Origin: an uncultured Duodenibacillus sp.
Lineage (GTDB): Bacteria > Pseudomonadota > Gammaproteobacteria > Burkholderiales > Burkholderiaceae_F
Assembly: GCA_944390745.1 (NCBI GenBank)
Contig: CALXQK010000013.1
Location: forward strand, 248,001 to 312,000
Reading direction: 5' to 3'
Length of the DNA stretch: 64,000 nucleotides
The notes beneath the pieces were generated by a model that saw only the letters and a program-made list of their open reading frames with translations, was not told the origin of the DNA and did not search any database. This document shows, in pieces, positions 7,826 to 15,669 of the stretch. Every line of letters begins with the position of its first letter. Position 1 is the first letter of the stretch. Position numbers and translations under genes: made by a program.

Positions 7826-8647
7826 CTAGGGCTTGACCTTGGACTGCATCTGCGCGTAGCCCTTGAGCACCTCGTCGCGCAACACCGACCAGATGGCGGT
7901 GTGCAGCTCAATGAAGCGCGGCGTGACGCGCACTTCGCTCACATCGCGCGGTCTCGGAAGGTCGATGATGAACTCCCCGATCGGATGACTTTCGGGCCCG
8001 GCGCTCAGAACCACCACCCGGTCGCTCATCGAGATGGCCTCGTCAAGGTCGTGCGTGATGAAGAGCACCGCCTTTCTCTTGGCCTGCCAGAGGTTCAGGA
8101 GCTCGTTTTCCATGAGCTGCCGCGTCTGGATGTCAAGCGCCGAGAACGACTCGTCCATCAAAATGATGTCCGGATCCTTGATGAGGGTCTGGGCCATCGC
8201 CACGCGCTTTCTCATGCCGCCCGAAAGGTGGTGCGGGTAGCGGTCCTCGAATCCGGTGAGTCCCACGCGCGCGAGCCACTCGCGGGCGCGTTCGCGCGCC
8301 TGCTCAATCGGCACGCCCTCAAAGACCAGGCCCGCGGCGACATTGTCAAGGGCGCTCTTCCAGGGCATGAGGCTGTCGGCCTGGAACATGTAGCCCGCAC
8401 GCCGGTTCAGGCCGCTGAGCGGCTCGCCGAAGATCTTCACGCTGCCTTCGCTCGGTTCGAGCAGGCCTGCGCTCATGTTGAGCAGCGTGGACTTGCCGCA
8501 GCCCGTGGGGCCGACGACGCTGACGAATTCGCCGTCAGCCACCGTGAGGTTGACTCCCTTGACGGCCGTGTAGATGCTCGTCACGCCCGAGTCGCTGCTG
8601 ACGAACGTGCAGGCGAGATTGCTGAGTTCAATTGCCGGTTTGGACAT
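7826..8647 (-). CDS. ABC importer ATP-binding protein, SsuB/TauB type
   Basis: This is a 273-residue cytoplasmic ATPase. It has Walker A GPTGCGKST near residue 46, signature LSGGMRKR near 140, Walker B ILMDESFSALD near 160 and the switch histidine in FITHD. It energises uptake with the permease encoded downstream. The binding-protein gene lies upstream across a 139-base gap holding two strong hairpins. Sequence groups it with nitrate/sulfonate/taurine ATPases; that group does not fix the substrate. Confidence 0.92.
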   Translation of the reverse strand: MSKPAIELSNLACTFVSSDSGVTSIYTAVKGVNLTVADGEFVSVVGPTGCGKSTLLNMSAGLLEPSEGSVKIFGEPLSGLNRRAGYMFQADSLMPWKSALDNVAAGLVFEGVPIEQARERAREWLARVGLTGFEDRYPHHLSGGMRKRVAMAQTLIKDPDIILMDESFSALDIQTRQLMENELLNLWQAKRKAVLFITHDLDEAISMSDRVVVLSAGPESHPIGEFIIDLPRPRDVSEVRVTPRFIELHTAIWSVLRDEVLKGYAQMQSKVKP

Positions 8648-8715
8648 TTTCTTCGTGTTCTTCTTGTCGGGGTTGAAGGTTGATCAAAGTTGTATGGGCA
8701 ACACTGCTTGAACGG

Positions 8716-8765
8716 GAGGCCGTCCGGATGCGCCCGGACGGCCTCGCGGGTCATGCCGACCCGCG
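8716..8765 (-). other. Tandem hairpins between binding-protein and ATPase genes
   Basis: A perfect 12-bp stem (8716-8727 with 8734-8745, six-base loop) is followed at once by a perfect 8-bp stem, CGCGGGTC/GACCCGCG (8745-8752 with 8758-8765). There is no T-run. Such hairpins typically protect the 3' end of the binding-protein message from exonucleases, giving more binding protein than membrane components. That role is inferred. Confidence 0.65.
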
Positions 8766-8786
8766 GGAGGCTCCCTTGGGCGGCGG

Positions 8787-9812
8787 TCAGGCCGGATACT
8801 TCTTCCAGGCCTGCTCCACAAACGCATTGGTGAAGGTCGCCTTGAAGTCGGGCTTGAAGTTCCTGAGCTTGTCGTTGACGATGGTGAGCATCTTGAAGGA
8901 GATCTCGGGGGCATGCTCGGGAATGGCGCCGTCCTTGGAGAGGGCCGGACGGTTCTTGAGGAAGCCCTCGACGTAGATCTCCTTGTTGCCGAGGAAGTAG
9001 CTCTCGGGCACGGTCTTGACGATGTCATCGGCCGTGGCCTTCGCAAGCCAGCGGTCGGCGCGCACGACGGCGTTGGCAAGGCCCTGGACAATGTCGGGGT
9101 TGTCCTTGATGTAGCGCGTGGGGGCGTACAGGCACCCCGCCACGAGCGGGCCGCCGAAGAGCTTGTCGCTTTCCTCGACGACGCGGGTGTCGGCCACGAT
9201 CTTGATGATGTTGTCCTTTTGCAGCGTGGCGATCACCGGATCAAGATTCACGAAGGCGTCGATCTGGCCCGAGCGCATGGCGGCCACGGCCGCCGACGAG
9301 GAGCCCACGCCGATGAAGGAAACGTCGGCGGCCTTGAGGCCGGCCGTCGAGAGGATGTAGAGCGCGATGGCGTGCGAGCTCGAGCCCGGGGCGGTGACGC
9401 CGATCTTCTTGCCCTTCAGTTCGGCAATCGACTTGAAGCCGGGCATCGTCTTGTTGCTCACAGCAAAGACGCACTGCGGCGCACGGCCCTGCAGCACGAA
9501 GGCCTGCAGCGACTGGCGGCGCGCCTGCATGGCGATGGTGTGCTCAAAGGCGCCCGAGACGACGTCGGCCGACCCGCCCACCACGGCCTGCAGGGAGCGC
9601 GAGCCGCCCTGAAAGTCGATGATCTCCACGTCAAGCCCCTCGTCCTTGAAGTAGCCGAGTCTCTCGGCAATCGAGATCGGCAGGTAGTAGTAAAGCGCCT
9701 TGCCGCCCACGGCGATCTTCACGCTCTTGGGGGCGGCGAGCACCGAGGGGGCGGTGCCGACGGCGGCGGCCGCGGCGGCTGCAGCGATGAAATGGCGACG
9801 GGTCAACAGCAT
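8787..9812 (-). CDS. ABC importer substrate-binding protein, NMT1/SsuA-like
   Basis: The 341-residue protein starts at the ATG at 9812, preceded by GGAG. An in-frame extension to 10022 is rejected because it would read through the attenuator hairpin and lacks a signal peptide. The N-terminus, LTRRHFIAAAAAAA, is Tat-like and ends near SVLAAP. The mature part has the NMT1/THI5-like periplasmic binding fold (YYLPISIAERLGYFKDEGL, then GAFEHTIAMQA, then GKKIGVTAPGSSSH), as in nitrate, sulfonate, taurine and pyrimidine-precursor binding proteins. It is the first structural gene of the operon, and its expression is probably set by the leader upstream. The ligand is unknown. Confidence 0.9.
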   Translation of the reverse strand: MLLTRRHFIAAAAAAAAVGTAPSVLAAPKSVKIAVGGKALYYYLPISIAERLGYFKDEGLDVEIIDFQGGSRSLQAVVGGSADVVSGAFEHTIAMQARRQSLQAFVLQGRAPQCVFAVSNKTMPGFKSIAELKGKKIGVTAPGSSSHAIALYILSTAGLKAADVSFIGVGSSSAAVAAMRSGQIDAFVNLDPVIATLQKDNIIKIVADTRVVEESDKLFGGPLVAGCLYAPTRYIKDNPDIVQGLANAVVRADRWLAKATADDIVKTVPESYFLGNKEIYVEGFLKNRPALSKDGAIPEHAPEISFKMLTIVNDKLRNFKPDFKATFTNAFVEQAWKKYPA

Positions 9813-9830
9813 TTTCAATATCTCCGGATC

Positions 9831-9866
9831 AAAAAAAACGCACCGCCCCGCATGGGGAAGTGCGTC
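9831..9866 (-). terminator. Intrinsic terminator (attenuator) directly upstream of the binding-protein gene
   Basis: On the minus strand GACGCAC (9866-9860) starts a stem with GGTGCGT (9844-9838). CCCC/GGGG pairs extend it around an ATGC loop, and eight T residues follow (9838-9831). Only about 18 bases separate the T-run from the start codon at 9812, leaving no room for a promoter. Transcripts must therefore cross this terminator to express the operon, which makes it an attenuator. The 5' arm is also complementary to 10022-10016. Confidence 0.85.
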
Positions 9867-10006
9867 TGTTGGTGATTCTTTTGAAGGTTCCGCCGGGCGT
9901 GGTGTTCGGCCGCGCAGCGCGCACCTTCGAGGAGTCAGGATCTTTTGCTGGAGCGCCTCTGCCTGAGGCGCCTCGGAAGGCCTGAGCCCCTCCTTTTCGG
10001 GAGGAC

Positions 10007-10144
10007 TCATGCACCGACGCACCCGCGCATGCTCCTCCCGGCTCCTAGAGCTAGAGCTAGGGTTAGCATGCGCAACAGACCGCAGGCCTCCCGAAGGAGA
10101 CCTCTTCCGGCACTTCCGGAATAAACAGGTCTGCAGTGCGTCAT
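10007..10144 (-). CDS. Putative 45-codon leader peptide controlling the ABC importer operon
   Basis: This ORF begins at the ATG at 10144, seven bases after the SD-like AGGAAG (10157-10152) and about 40 bases after the predicted transcription start. It ends at TGA 10007-10009. The peptide begins MTHCRPVY and contains LTLALALG, in which leucine codons 27, 29, 31 and 33 are all CTA, a codon expected to be very rare at this base composition. Codons 2-3 contain segment 1 (GACGCAC), and codons 41-43 contain segment 2 (GTGCGTC), which can pair with either segment 1 or the terminator arm. This layout is that of a translation-coupled attenuator peptide such as those of leu or trp operons. It is not a known family. 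Confidence 0.6.
   Translation of the reverse strand: MTHCRPVYSGSAGRGLLREACGLLRMLTLALALGAGRSMRGCVGA
10025..10073 (-). other. Inverted repeat enclosing the CTA codons of the leader ORF
   Basis: GCGCATGCT at 10025-10033 is the exact reverse complement of 10065-10073, a 9-bp stem that encloses the CTA-rich part of the leader ORF. An inner TAGAGCTAGAGCTA tract is itself nearly self-complementary. It may act as a pause hairpin. Confidence 0.6.
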
Positions 10145-10192
10145 TTGGATTCTTCCTGATTGTTCGGGCGTTCCTCGAACGCCGTTTCGTGC

Positions 10193-10221
10193 AAGATAGC
10201 GCGCCGCCGATGTGTTGTCAA
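10193..10221 (-). promoter_or_regulatory. Sigma-70-type promoter for the leader and ABC importer operon
   Basis: Read on the minus strand, TTGACA (10221-10216) and TATCTT (10198-10193) are separated by exactly 17 bases. This is the best promoter match in the window. Transcription would begin near 10186, giving a leader of about 370 bases before the binding-protein gene. A 7-bp hairpin (10167-10183) lies close to the predicted 5' end. Confidence 0.75.
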
Positions 10222-10269
10222 TACGATGCACGCCCTAGTTTGACGCCTGCGATCAGGCGCAGGCGGGCC

Positions 10270-10869
10270 TTACCGGCGCTGCGCCACCGCTGCAGCCAGG
10301 GTGGCCGCATCGGTGTACTCAATTTCAACGCCGGACGGAAGTCCGCGCGCCAGGCGCGTGACGCGCACCTGCGGGTGGTGCTTCTTGATGACCGCCGCAA
10401 GCAGATGCGCGGTGGTCTCACCCTCGGCCGTGTAGCTTGTGGCAAGCACGACCTCGCGCACGGGCTCCCTTGCAAGCCGCTCAAGCAGCGCAGGAACGCC
10501 CAGGGCCTCGGGCCCCACCCCGCTCATCGGATTGACGCGCCCCATGAGTACGAAATATCCACCCTTGTAGGCCACCGAGTTCTCGATGGCCTCGAGGTCG
10601 GCCGGAGTCTCCACCACGCACACCACGCCCTCCTCGCGCGTCTTGTCACGGCAGATGCCGCACACGGGCTCGGTCGTCAGCGCATGGCAGCGCGGGCAGT
10701 GGTGCACGCGGCGCAGGGTCTCGGAGAGCGCCTCGCAAAGGCTGCGGGCCTCGTCGCGGCGCGTGGTGAGCAGCTCGGAAACAATGCGCGAGGCCGACCG
10801 CGGCCCGAGTCCGGGCAGGCCGGCAAAAAGCTCCTCGAGGCGGTGAATGTTTTCGTCAACGGCAGACAT
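10270..10869 (-). CDS. recR: Recombination protein RecR
   Basis: The product has 199 residues from the ATG at 10869; an upstream extension is low-complexity and is rejected. Order: helix-hairpin-helix LFAGLPGLGPRSA near residues 12-24; a four-cysteine zinc finger CPRCHALTTEPVCGIC near 55-70; a Toprim domain with VVCVVETPADLEAIE near 80; and the RecR C-terminal segment ATSYTAEGETTAHLLA. The length is as usual for RecR (about 200). RecR loads RecA on SSB-coated gaps with RecO and RecF. The expected upstream neighbours dnaX and ybaB are absent here. Confidence 0.96.
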   Translation of the reverse strand: MSAVDENIHRLEELFAGLPGLGPRSASRIVSELLTTRRDEARSLCEALSETLRRVHHCPRCHALTTEPVCGICRDKTREEGVVCVVETPADLEAIENSVAYKGGYFVLMGRVNPMSGVGPEALGVPALLERLAREPVREVVLATSYTAEGETTAHLLAAVIKKHHPQVRVTRLARGLPSGVEIEYTDAATLAAAVAQRR

Positions 10870-11169
10870 GGGGGCAGTGCGGGTGTCAAGGCAGAACGGG
10901 GGCCGAAGGGTTCCCCGGCGGCTTGATTTTAGAGCTCCCGCGGGCGGCATCGGCCCCTGGCGGACAAAAAAAAGGAGCCGCCGAGGCAGGTGCGGTTCGG
11001 CAGCCCAAGGGGACCCCCGGCTCGCAGAGCGTTCCGGGCCGAAGACAGGCGTGAGTCGCTTTCGGAGAGCTGCCTCGACCAAGGCCGCCTGTCAGCGGAT
11101 TCCGGAGGGCGGAGCTCGAAGGGAGAACTTCCTCACTCCGCCCGGGGTCCGGATTTGTCAACGATGGTT
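10870..11169 (-). promoter_or_regulatory. Intergenic region upstream of recR
   Basis: This 300-base gap separates the end of the molybdoenzyme operon from recR, both on the minus strand. It contains the operon's terminator (10966-11004). The remaining sequence must hold the recR promoter, but I see no strong -35/-10 pair. No gene is seen. Confidence 0.3.
10966..11004 (-). terminator. Terminator of the molybdoenzyme operon
   Basis: On the minus strand GCTGCCGA (11004-10997) pairs with TCGGCGGC (10984-10977), eight pairs including one wobble, followed by TCC and eight T residues (10973-10966). It lies about 165 bases past the membrane-anchor stop codon. Confidence 0.7.
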
Positions 11170-12048
11170 TTAGAAGATGATCGGCTCGTAGTAGCCGGCA
11201 AAGAGCACCGAGGCGCGCAGCATCAGGGCGCCGGCAAGACCGAGCACGGCGCTCACGACAAGCGCGGCGTGGTTGCGCGTCACGAGGTTGATCGACAGCG
11301 GAACGATCGAGCCGAAGACCACGACGCCCGCCCAGAACATCGTAGACCACGGGCCGCCGATGAGGGCCTCGGCGCCGACGCGGGCCGCGGCCGACGTGGA
11401 GCTCAGCGCCACGTGCACGAAGGCAAAGATCGTAAAGAGCTCGGCCACCTCAACCCAGAGCGCCGTGCGGCGGCTCCAGAAGACCTTCTCCTTGGGCAGC
11501 TTGCCCGAGACCATGAGGATTTCGATCGAGCTGATCGAGCTCGCCATGCCCGACATGATCCACAGCAGCGGAATGAGCGCCGTGTTCCAGAGCGTCACGC
11601 CCACGGCCTGGGTGAGCAGGAAGCCCGAGTAGATCGTCACGGCCACGCCCGCAACCGCCATCATGTGGTTGTAGCTGCTGCCGAGCACGAGCTTCTTGAA
11701 GCCCGGGAAGACGCCCGCCAGGGCCAGCGAGTAGAAGAGCGTTCCGATGCACTGGATCGAGAGCAGGCACATGCCGATCAGCATCCAGCTGCCGAAGTTG
11801 AGCGACCCGGCCAGCAGACTGTTGATGGCCGCCATCGGAAGGTTCGTCAGGCGCGCCAGGTGGCTCACCACAAGCAGCGTTCCGAGAAAGCTCGCCGCCG
11901 TGCAGACGTACACGAGCGCCTTCTCACGCACCCAGTTGTTGAGGAACATTCCCATGCCCGACAAGCCGACGAACCACAGGAAGAACGCGATACTCCAGCC
12001 CCAGTTTGCCGACTGGATCTGCGGCATAAGATTCGTGAATTCCATCAT
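11170..12048 (-). CDS. NrfD/PsrC-like membrane anchor subunit
   Basis: The 292-residue protein is almost entirely hydrophobic, with about eight transmembrane segments, and resembles NrfD/PsrC-type anchors that exchange electrons with quinols. Its ATG overlaps the stop of the iron-sulfur subunit gene by four bases, so translation is coupled. With the two upstream genes it completes a three-subunit molybdopterin oxidoreductase of the polysulfide/thiosulfate/tetrathionate reductase class. The direction of electron flow (quinol oxidation assumed) cannot be proven from sequence. Confidence 0.85.
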   Translation of the reverse strand: MMEFTNLMPQIQSANWGWSIAFFLWFVGLSGMGMFLNNWVREKALVYVCTAASFLGTLLVVSHLARLTNLPMAAINSLLAGSLNFGSWMLIGMCLLSIQCIGTLFYSLALAGVFPGFKKLVLGSSYNHMMAVAGVAVTIYSGFLLTQAVGVTLWNTALIPLLWIMSGMASSISSIEILMVSGKLPKEKVFWSRRTALWVEVAELFTIFAFVHVALSSTSAAARVGAEALIGGPWSTMFWAGVVVFGSIVPLSINLVTRNHAALVVSAVLGLAGALMLRASVLFAGYYEPIIF

Positions 12049-12620
12049 TTCTGCACCACTACGAAGAAGTTAGGCTTGGTTCCGTGGCTCTCAAGAAGCT
12101 TCTGAGACTTGGCCACGCTCAGCTTGACCGAGATGGGGCTGTTCGGGTCGTTGACGTCGCCGAACATGCGCGCCGAGACCGGGCAGGCCGACACGCACGC
12201 CGGCAGCAGTCCGTCATGGACGCGCTCAAGGCACCCCTCGCCCATGCACTTGGAGGGCAGTCCCGTGATCGGGTGCGACCAGCGCGCATCATACGGGCAC
12301 GAGGCGATGCAGTAGTTGCAGCCGATGCAGCGCTTGGGGTCGTTGCGCACGAGACCGTTCTCGTCGTAGTAGTTGGCTCCGAAGGGGCAGGTCTTCACGC
12401 ACGGGGCGTCCGCGCACTGCTGGCACTGCACGAGAATCTGGATCGGGCGGCGCGCCTTCTCGAGCGTGATGCGGCGGATGTTGCTCGCCAGCCAGTTCTT
12501 GCCCGGTACCTCGCGGCCGATCATCTCCGGATAGTTGGTTTCGTTGCAGGCCACGACGCAGGCCTGGCAGCCGATGCATTTGGTCGCATCAAAAAGATGC
12601 GCAAGTTGCTTTTTGGTCAT
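12045..12620 (-). CDS. Four-cluster ferredoxin-like subunit of molybdoenzyme (DmsB/PsrB/PhsB type)
   Basis: The 191-residue protein has four cysteine groups typical of electron-transfer subunits: CIGCQACVVAC near residue 15; CQQCADAPCVKTCP near 65; CIGCNYCIASCP near 98; and the split CMGEGC/CVSACP near 125-147. It should carry four [4Fe-4S] clusters and pass electrons between the NrfD-like anchor and the catalytic subunit. It starts 13 bases after the catalytic gene and overlaps the anchor gene. It has no signal peptide, as expected for a subunit exported together with its Tat-bearing partner. Confidence 0.93.
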   Translation of the reverse strand: MTKKQLAHLFDATKCIGCQACVVACNETNYPEMIGREVPGKNWLASNIRRITLEKARRPIQILVQCQQCADAPCVKTCPFGANYYDENGLVRNDPKRCIGCNYCIASCPYDARWSHPITGLPSKCMGEGCLERVHDGLLPACVSACPVSARMFGDVNDPNSPISVKLSVAKSQKLLESHGTKPNFFVVVQK

Positions 12621-12633
12621 CTTTTCCTACTCC

Positions 12634-15204
12634 CTAGACGCGCTTGATGCGAACCGAAACGTTGTTGGCCATGTTTCCGCACGAGACCTGGTTGATGCCG
12701 GTGGCGTACCAGTGCGTGTTGATGCCCTCGCGCACCCACTCGTACTCGGGCAACAGCTTCTTGGTGCGCACGCCCGAGGAGAAGCCGAAGGAGAAGAGCA
12801 CCCCGGGCATCACGCGGTTGGTGACGGTCACCTTGGTGCGGCCCTTGACCGGCAGGTCAAGACCCTCGACCTCGACGGTGTCGCCGTCGGCAATGCCGAG
12901 GCGCGCGGCGTCGACCGGGTTGATCCAGAGCGTCCTGTCGCCGACGTAGCGCGTCGGATAGGTAAAGAGCGTGACGCCCGCGCAGGATGAGGCGTTCTTG
13001 CCCGAGGCGATGATGAACTCATTGCTGTTGGGCTTGGGCTGCGTGTAGCTCTTGGTCTGGTAGTACTCGGGCAGGGGCATGATGCCCTTGGCCGAGGCGT
13101 TGTAGATCGTGTAGAAGCTGATGATCTCGCCCTTGCCCGTCGGACTCGTGAAGGGCGTCTTGTAGGGGGTCATGTCGTACTTCTTGGAGGCGACCTTCGA
13201 GAAGCCCTGCTTCTGGACCTCGGCGTTGATCCGGTCGCCCTCGCCCGGCTTGGCGGCGTTCTTCTTGGCGATGAACCCGGCCCAGGCGCGGTCGACAAGC
13301 CCTTCGTTGAACCACTTCTTCCACCCGGCGCGGTCCTTGATCTCCTCGGTGTAGCCCATGCGCGCGGCGCGCTCGGGATACATGCGGCGCAGAATCTCCA
13401 GGAACTGCCAGATGTCGTGGCGCGCCTCGACGCCCTCGGGCGGGTCGATGAGCGCATCGGACTTCTGCACCCAGCCCTCAAGCGCGTAGTTCACGCCCAG
13501 GTACTCGTGGTTCTCGATGAAGAAGGTGCTCGGCAGCACGTAGTCGGCCCAGTCGTTGGACTCCTGCGGCAGGATGTCCTGGCTCACGATGAGGTCAAGT
13601 CCCTTGAAGGCCTCGATCAGGCGCTCGGAGTTGGCCTCGCGATGGAACATCGAGCAGCCCGTCATGAACATGGCGCGGATCGGATAGGGCTTGCCGTTCT
13701 TGATGGCATCAAACGTCGACGAGAGCGTGCCGATGCCCTCCGGGAAGAAGAGCTTGTCCATGGGCTTGCCCGGGGCAACCTCCCAGGTCTCGCCCGTGGG
13801 GCCGGTGCACTTGGTGCCCGCCTTCTTGACGCCCGGGCCGCCGTAGCCCGCGCCCTGGGTGATGATGCAGCCGCCCTTGTGGTCAAAGCAGCCGGTGAAG
13901 AGATTGATGATGTTCATGAGCGCATAGCACTCGACGTCGTTGCCGTTTCTCGAGGAGTACCAGCCGTCGTCGCACACGCCGCCCAGACTGAAGAAGTCGC
14001 GCGCGGTCTCGATGATGCGCCAGGCGGGAATGCCCGTGAGCTTGCTCACCGCCTCGGGCGTGTACTTGGCGTTGACCTCCGAGAAGGCCGACAGCACGGT
14101 CCTTGCATGCACGCGGCTGCCGTCGGCAAGGATCACCTCGCCCTGCCAGAGCAGCGCGGGACGCACCTCGGGATCCTCATCAAAGCCGACCGGGGCGCCC
14201 TTTTCATTGAGCTTGGGTCCCTGGAAGCGCATCGCGCCCGTCTTTTCATCAATGACGGCAAACATGCGCTTGCGGCCGCCGGAATGCACCATCTCCTCAA
14301 CAATGGGGGTGAGATCGTCCTTCACAAGGCAGGGACCGTTGGTCCACTTGCGCACCCACTCAAGGTCGCAGAGGTTTTCCTTGAGGCCCACGTGAATGAG
14401 GGCGTGCAGGAAGGCTGCGTCGGTGCCCGGGCGAATCGGGATCCACTCGGACTCGCCGAGCGCGCCCTCGGGCATGCGCGGATCAACGAACACGAGCCGC
14501 GCGCCGTGCTCGCGGGCATAGGCCGCGGTGGAGAACACGCCCATGGCGCAGTTGAGCGTGCGGCCCACGAGCAGCAGGTAGCGCACATGGCTGTAGTCGG
14601 GCTCAACCTTGCCCAGACCCGAGAAGGTGGGTCCGAAAATCATGCGGCGGCCAAGCGTGGAGGCTGAGTTGCAGGTCGCGGAGTGGTTGACCACGTTGGG
14701 GGTTCCCAGCGGATGGGCAAACCAGTTCTGATAGGCCGTGAAGTTGTGGCTTGTGAGCAGCACGGAGCGCTCGCCGTGCTTTTCCACGATCGCCTTGAGC
14801 TTGGCGGCGATTTCGTTGAGCGCCTGATCCCAGGAGATTTCCTCAAATTCGCCGGAACCCCGCTCGCCCTTGCGCTTGAGGGGCTTCTTGATGCGCATCG
14901 GATGATCCCAGGCGTAGAGCGACTGCGCGCCGCGGCCGCAGTAGCCGCGCTGCGGATGGTCCGGATTGGGAAGGATGCGCAGCGTGGCGCGGCTCGGCTT
15001 TTCTCCCTCCCTGTGCATCGCCAGAAGTCCGCAGCGGGCGCCGCACACGCAGCAGGCCACGGGATGGGCCGTCCAGCCCTTTTTCTTCAGCGTCTCGACT
15101 TCCTGCTTGACCGCCGCCCAGCCCATCGAGGCCGTCGCCGCTCCGGCGCCGGCCGCACCAAGCAGCGTGCGTCGGGAGATTCGGGGAACGTTGAGGTCTG
15201 ACAT
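12634..15204 (-). CDS. Tat-exported molybdopterin oxidoreductase catalytic subunit (Psr/Phs/Ttr class)
   Basis: The product has 856 residues. The twin-arginine signal ISRRTLLGAAG spans residues 9-19. An Fe-S site is formed by C51, C54, C58 and C89 (CCVCGARC, then GYCGRG). The residue expected to ligate molybdenum is C178, in NHSATCNSAS, a cysteine as in polysulfide, thiosulfate and tetrathionate reductases rather than the serine of DMSO reductase. A C-terminal molydop-binding domain (LWINPVDAARLGIADGDTVEV) follows. The operon probably performs anaerobic reduction of an inorganic sulfur (or arsenic/selenium) compound; the substrate is unresolved. An HxlR-type regulator gene is divergent across a 646-base gap. 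Confidence 0.9.
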   Translation of the reverse strand: MSDLNVPRISRRTLLGAAGAGAATASMGWAAVKQEVETLKKKGWTAHPVACCVCGARCGLLAMHREGEKPSRATLRILPNPDHPQRGYCGRGAQSLYAWDHPMRIKKPLKRKGERGSGEFEEISWDQALNEIAAKLKAIVEKHGERSVLLTSHNFTAYQNWFAHPLGTPNVVNHSATCNSASTLGRRMIFGPTFSGLGKVEPDYSHVRYLLLVGRTLNCAMGVFSTAAYAREHGARLVFVDPRMPEGALGESEWIPIRPGTDAAFLHALIHVGLKENLCDLEWVRKWTNGPCLVKDDLTPIVEEMVHSGGRKRMFAVIDEKTGAMRFQGPKLNEKGAPVGFDEDPEVRPALLWQGEVILADGSRVHARTVLSAFSEVNAKYTPEAVSKLTGIPAWRIIETARDFFSLGGVCDDGWYSSRNGNDVECYALMNIINLFTGCFDHKGGCIITQGAGYGGPGVKKAGTKCTGPTGETWEVAPGKPMDKLFFPEGIGTLSSTFDAIKNGKPYPIRAMFMTGCSMFHREANSERLIEAFKGLDLIVSQDILPQESNDWADYVLPSTFFIENHEYLGVNYALEGWVQKSDALIDPPEGVEARHDIWQFLEILRRMYPERAARMGYTEEIKDRAGWKKWFNEGLVDRAWAGFIAKKNAAKPGEGDRINAEVQKQGFSKVASKKYDMTPYKTPFTSPTGKGEIISFYTIYNASAKGIMPLPEYYQTKSYTQPKPNSNEFIIASGKNASSCAGVTLFTYPTRYVGDRTLWINPVDAARLGIADGDTVEVEGLDLPVKGRTKVTVTNRVMPGVLFSFGFSSGVRTKKLLPEYEWVREGINTHWYATGINQVSCGNMANNVSVRIKRV

Positions 15205-15343
15205 CGTTGTCTTCTCCTACTTTCGTTGGTGTTGTCTGTCAGAGAAGAAGTACGAAGCCCGGGCGGCGGGCGGATGCATGTCACTCAAGGCCGGTCGCTG
15301 ACCGCGCTGGTCCGGCTCTCCGGCAGGGGAAGGGAAAGAACCC

Positions 15344-15422
15344 TCCGGGAGCCGCTCCCGGATTCTCCGCGCCGCCATCGGCGCGCCGTCCGGTGTTGTT
15401 GTCCGGCCCCGGAACCGGGGCC
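15344..15422 (-). other. Cluster of three strong hairpins in the presumed 5' leader of the molybdoenzyme operon
   Basis: TCCGGGAG/CTCCCGGA (15344-15351 with 15355-15362), GCGCCG/CGGCGC (about 15369-15384) and GGCCCCGG/CCGGGGCC (15405-15412 with 15415-15422) follow one another within 80 bases. None has a T-run, so they are not simple terminators. They lie 140-220 bases upstream of the start codon and would fold in the transcript leader. Confidence 0.45.
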
Positions 15423-15669
15423 GTGCTCTCCTTGGTGCGAATCCTTCCGGCGTGAACCTTCCTCGTGAGAAGGCGCGCCCTGCAGATGCGTGTTTTTTCT
15501 TTTCCTCTGCGCAGGCGCCCGTCGGCGGGACGTGAAAACCGGGGTTTTGCGGTCTTTCCCGTCACCGGGGGAATTCGTATCCTCATTTGACTCACGATCG
15601 ATTCTATTGGCCGAAAGGACTAGAAAGAAGACCTTCAGAAAAGAATGATTTACTCAGCAACTTCTGAGG

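Noticed and set aside
9812-10260. Known riboswitches (TPP, guanidine-I, FMN, cobalamin) in the ABC importer leader
   Set aside because: Read by eye, the conserved cores (such as CTGAGA with its partner for TPP, or the CCGAGAG and GCCCGGGAG boxes for guanidine-I) are absent. An Rfam covariance search would settle it.
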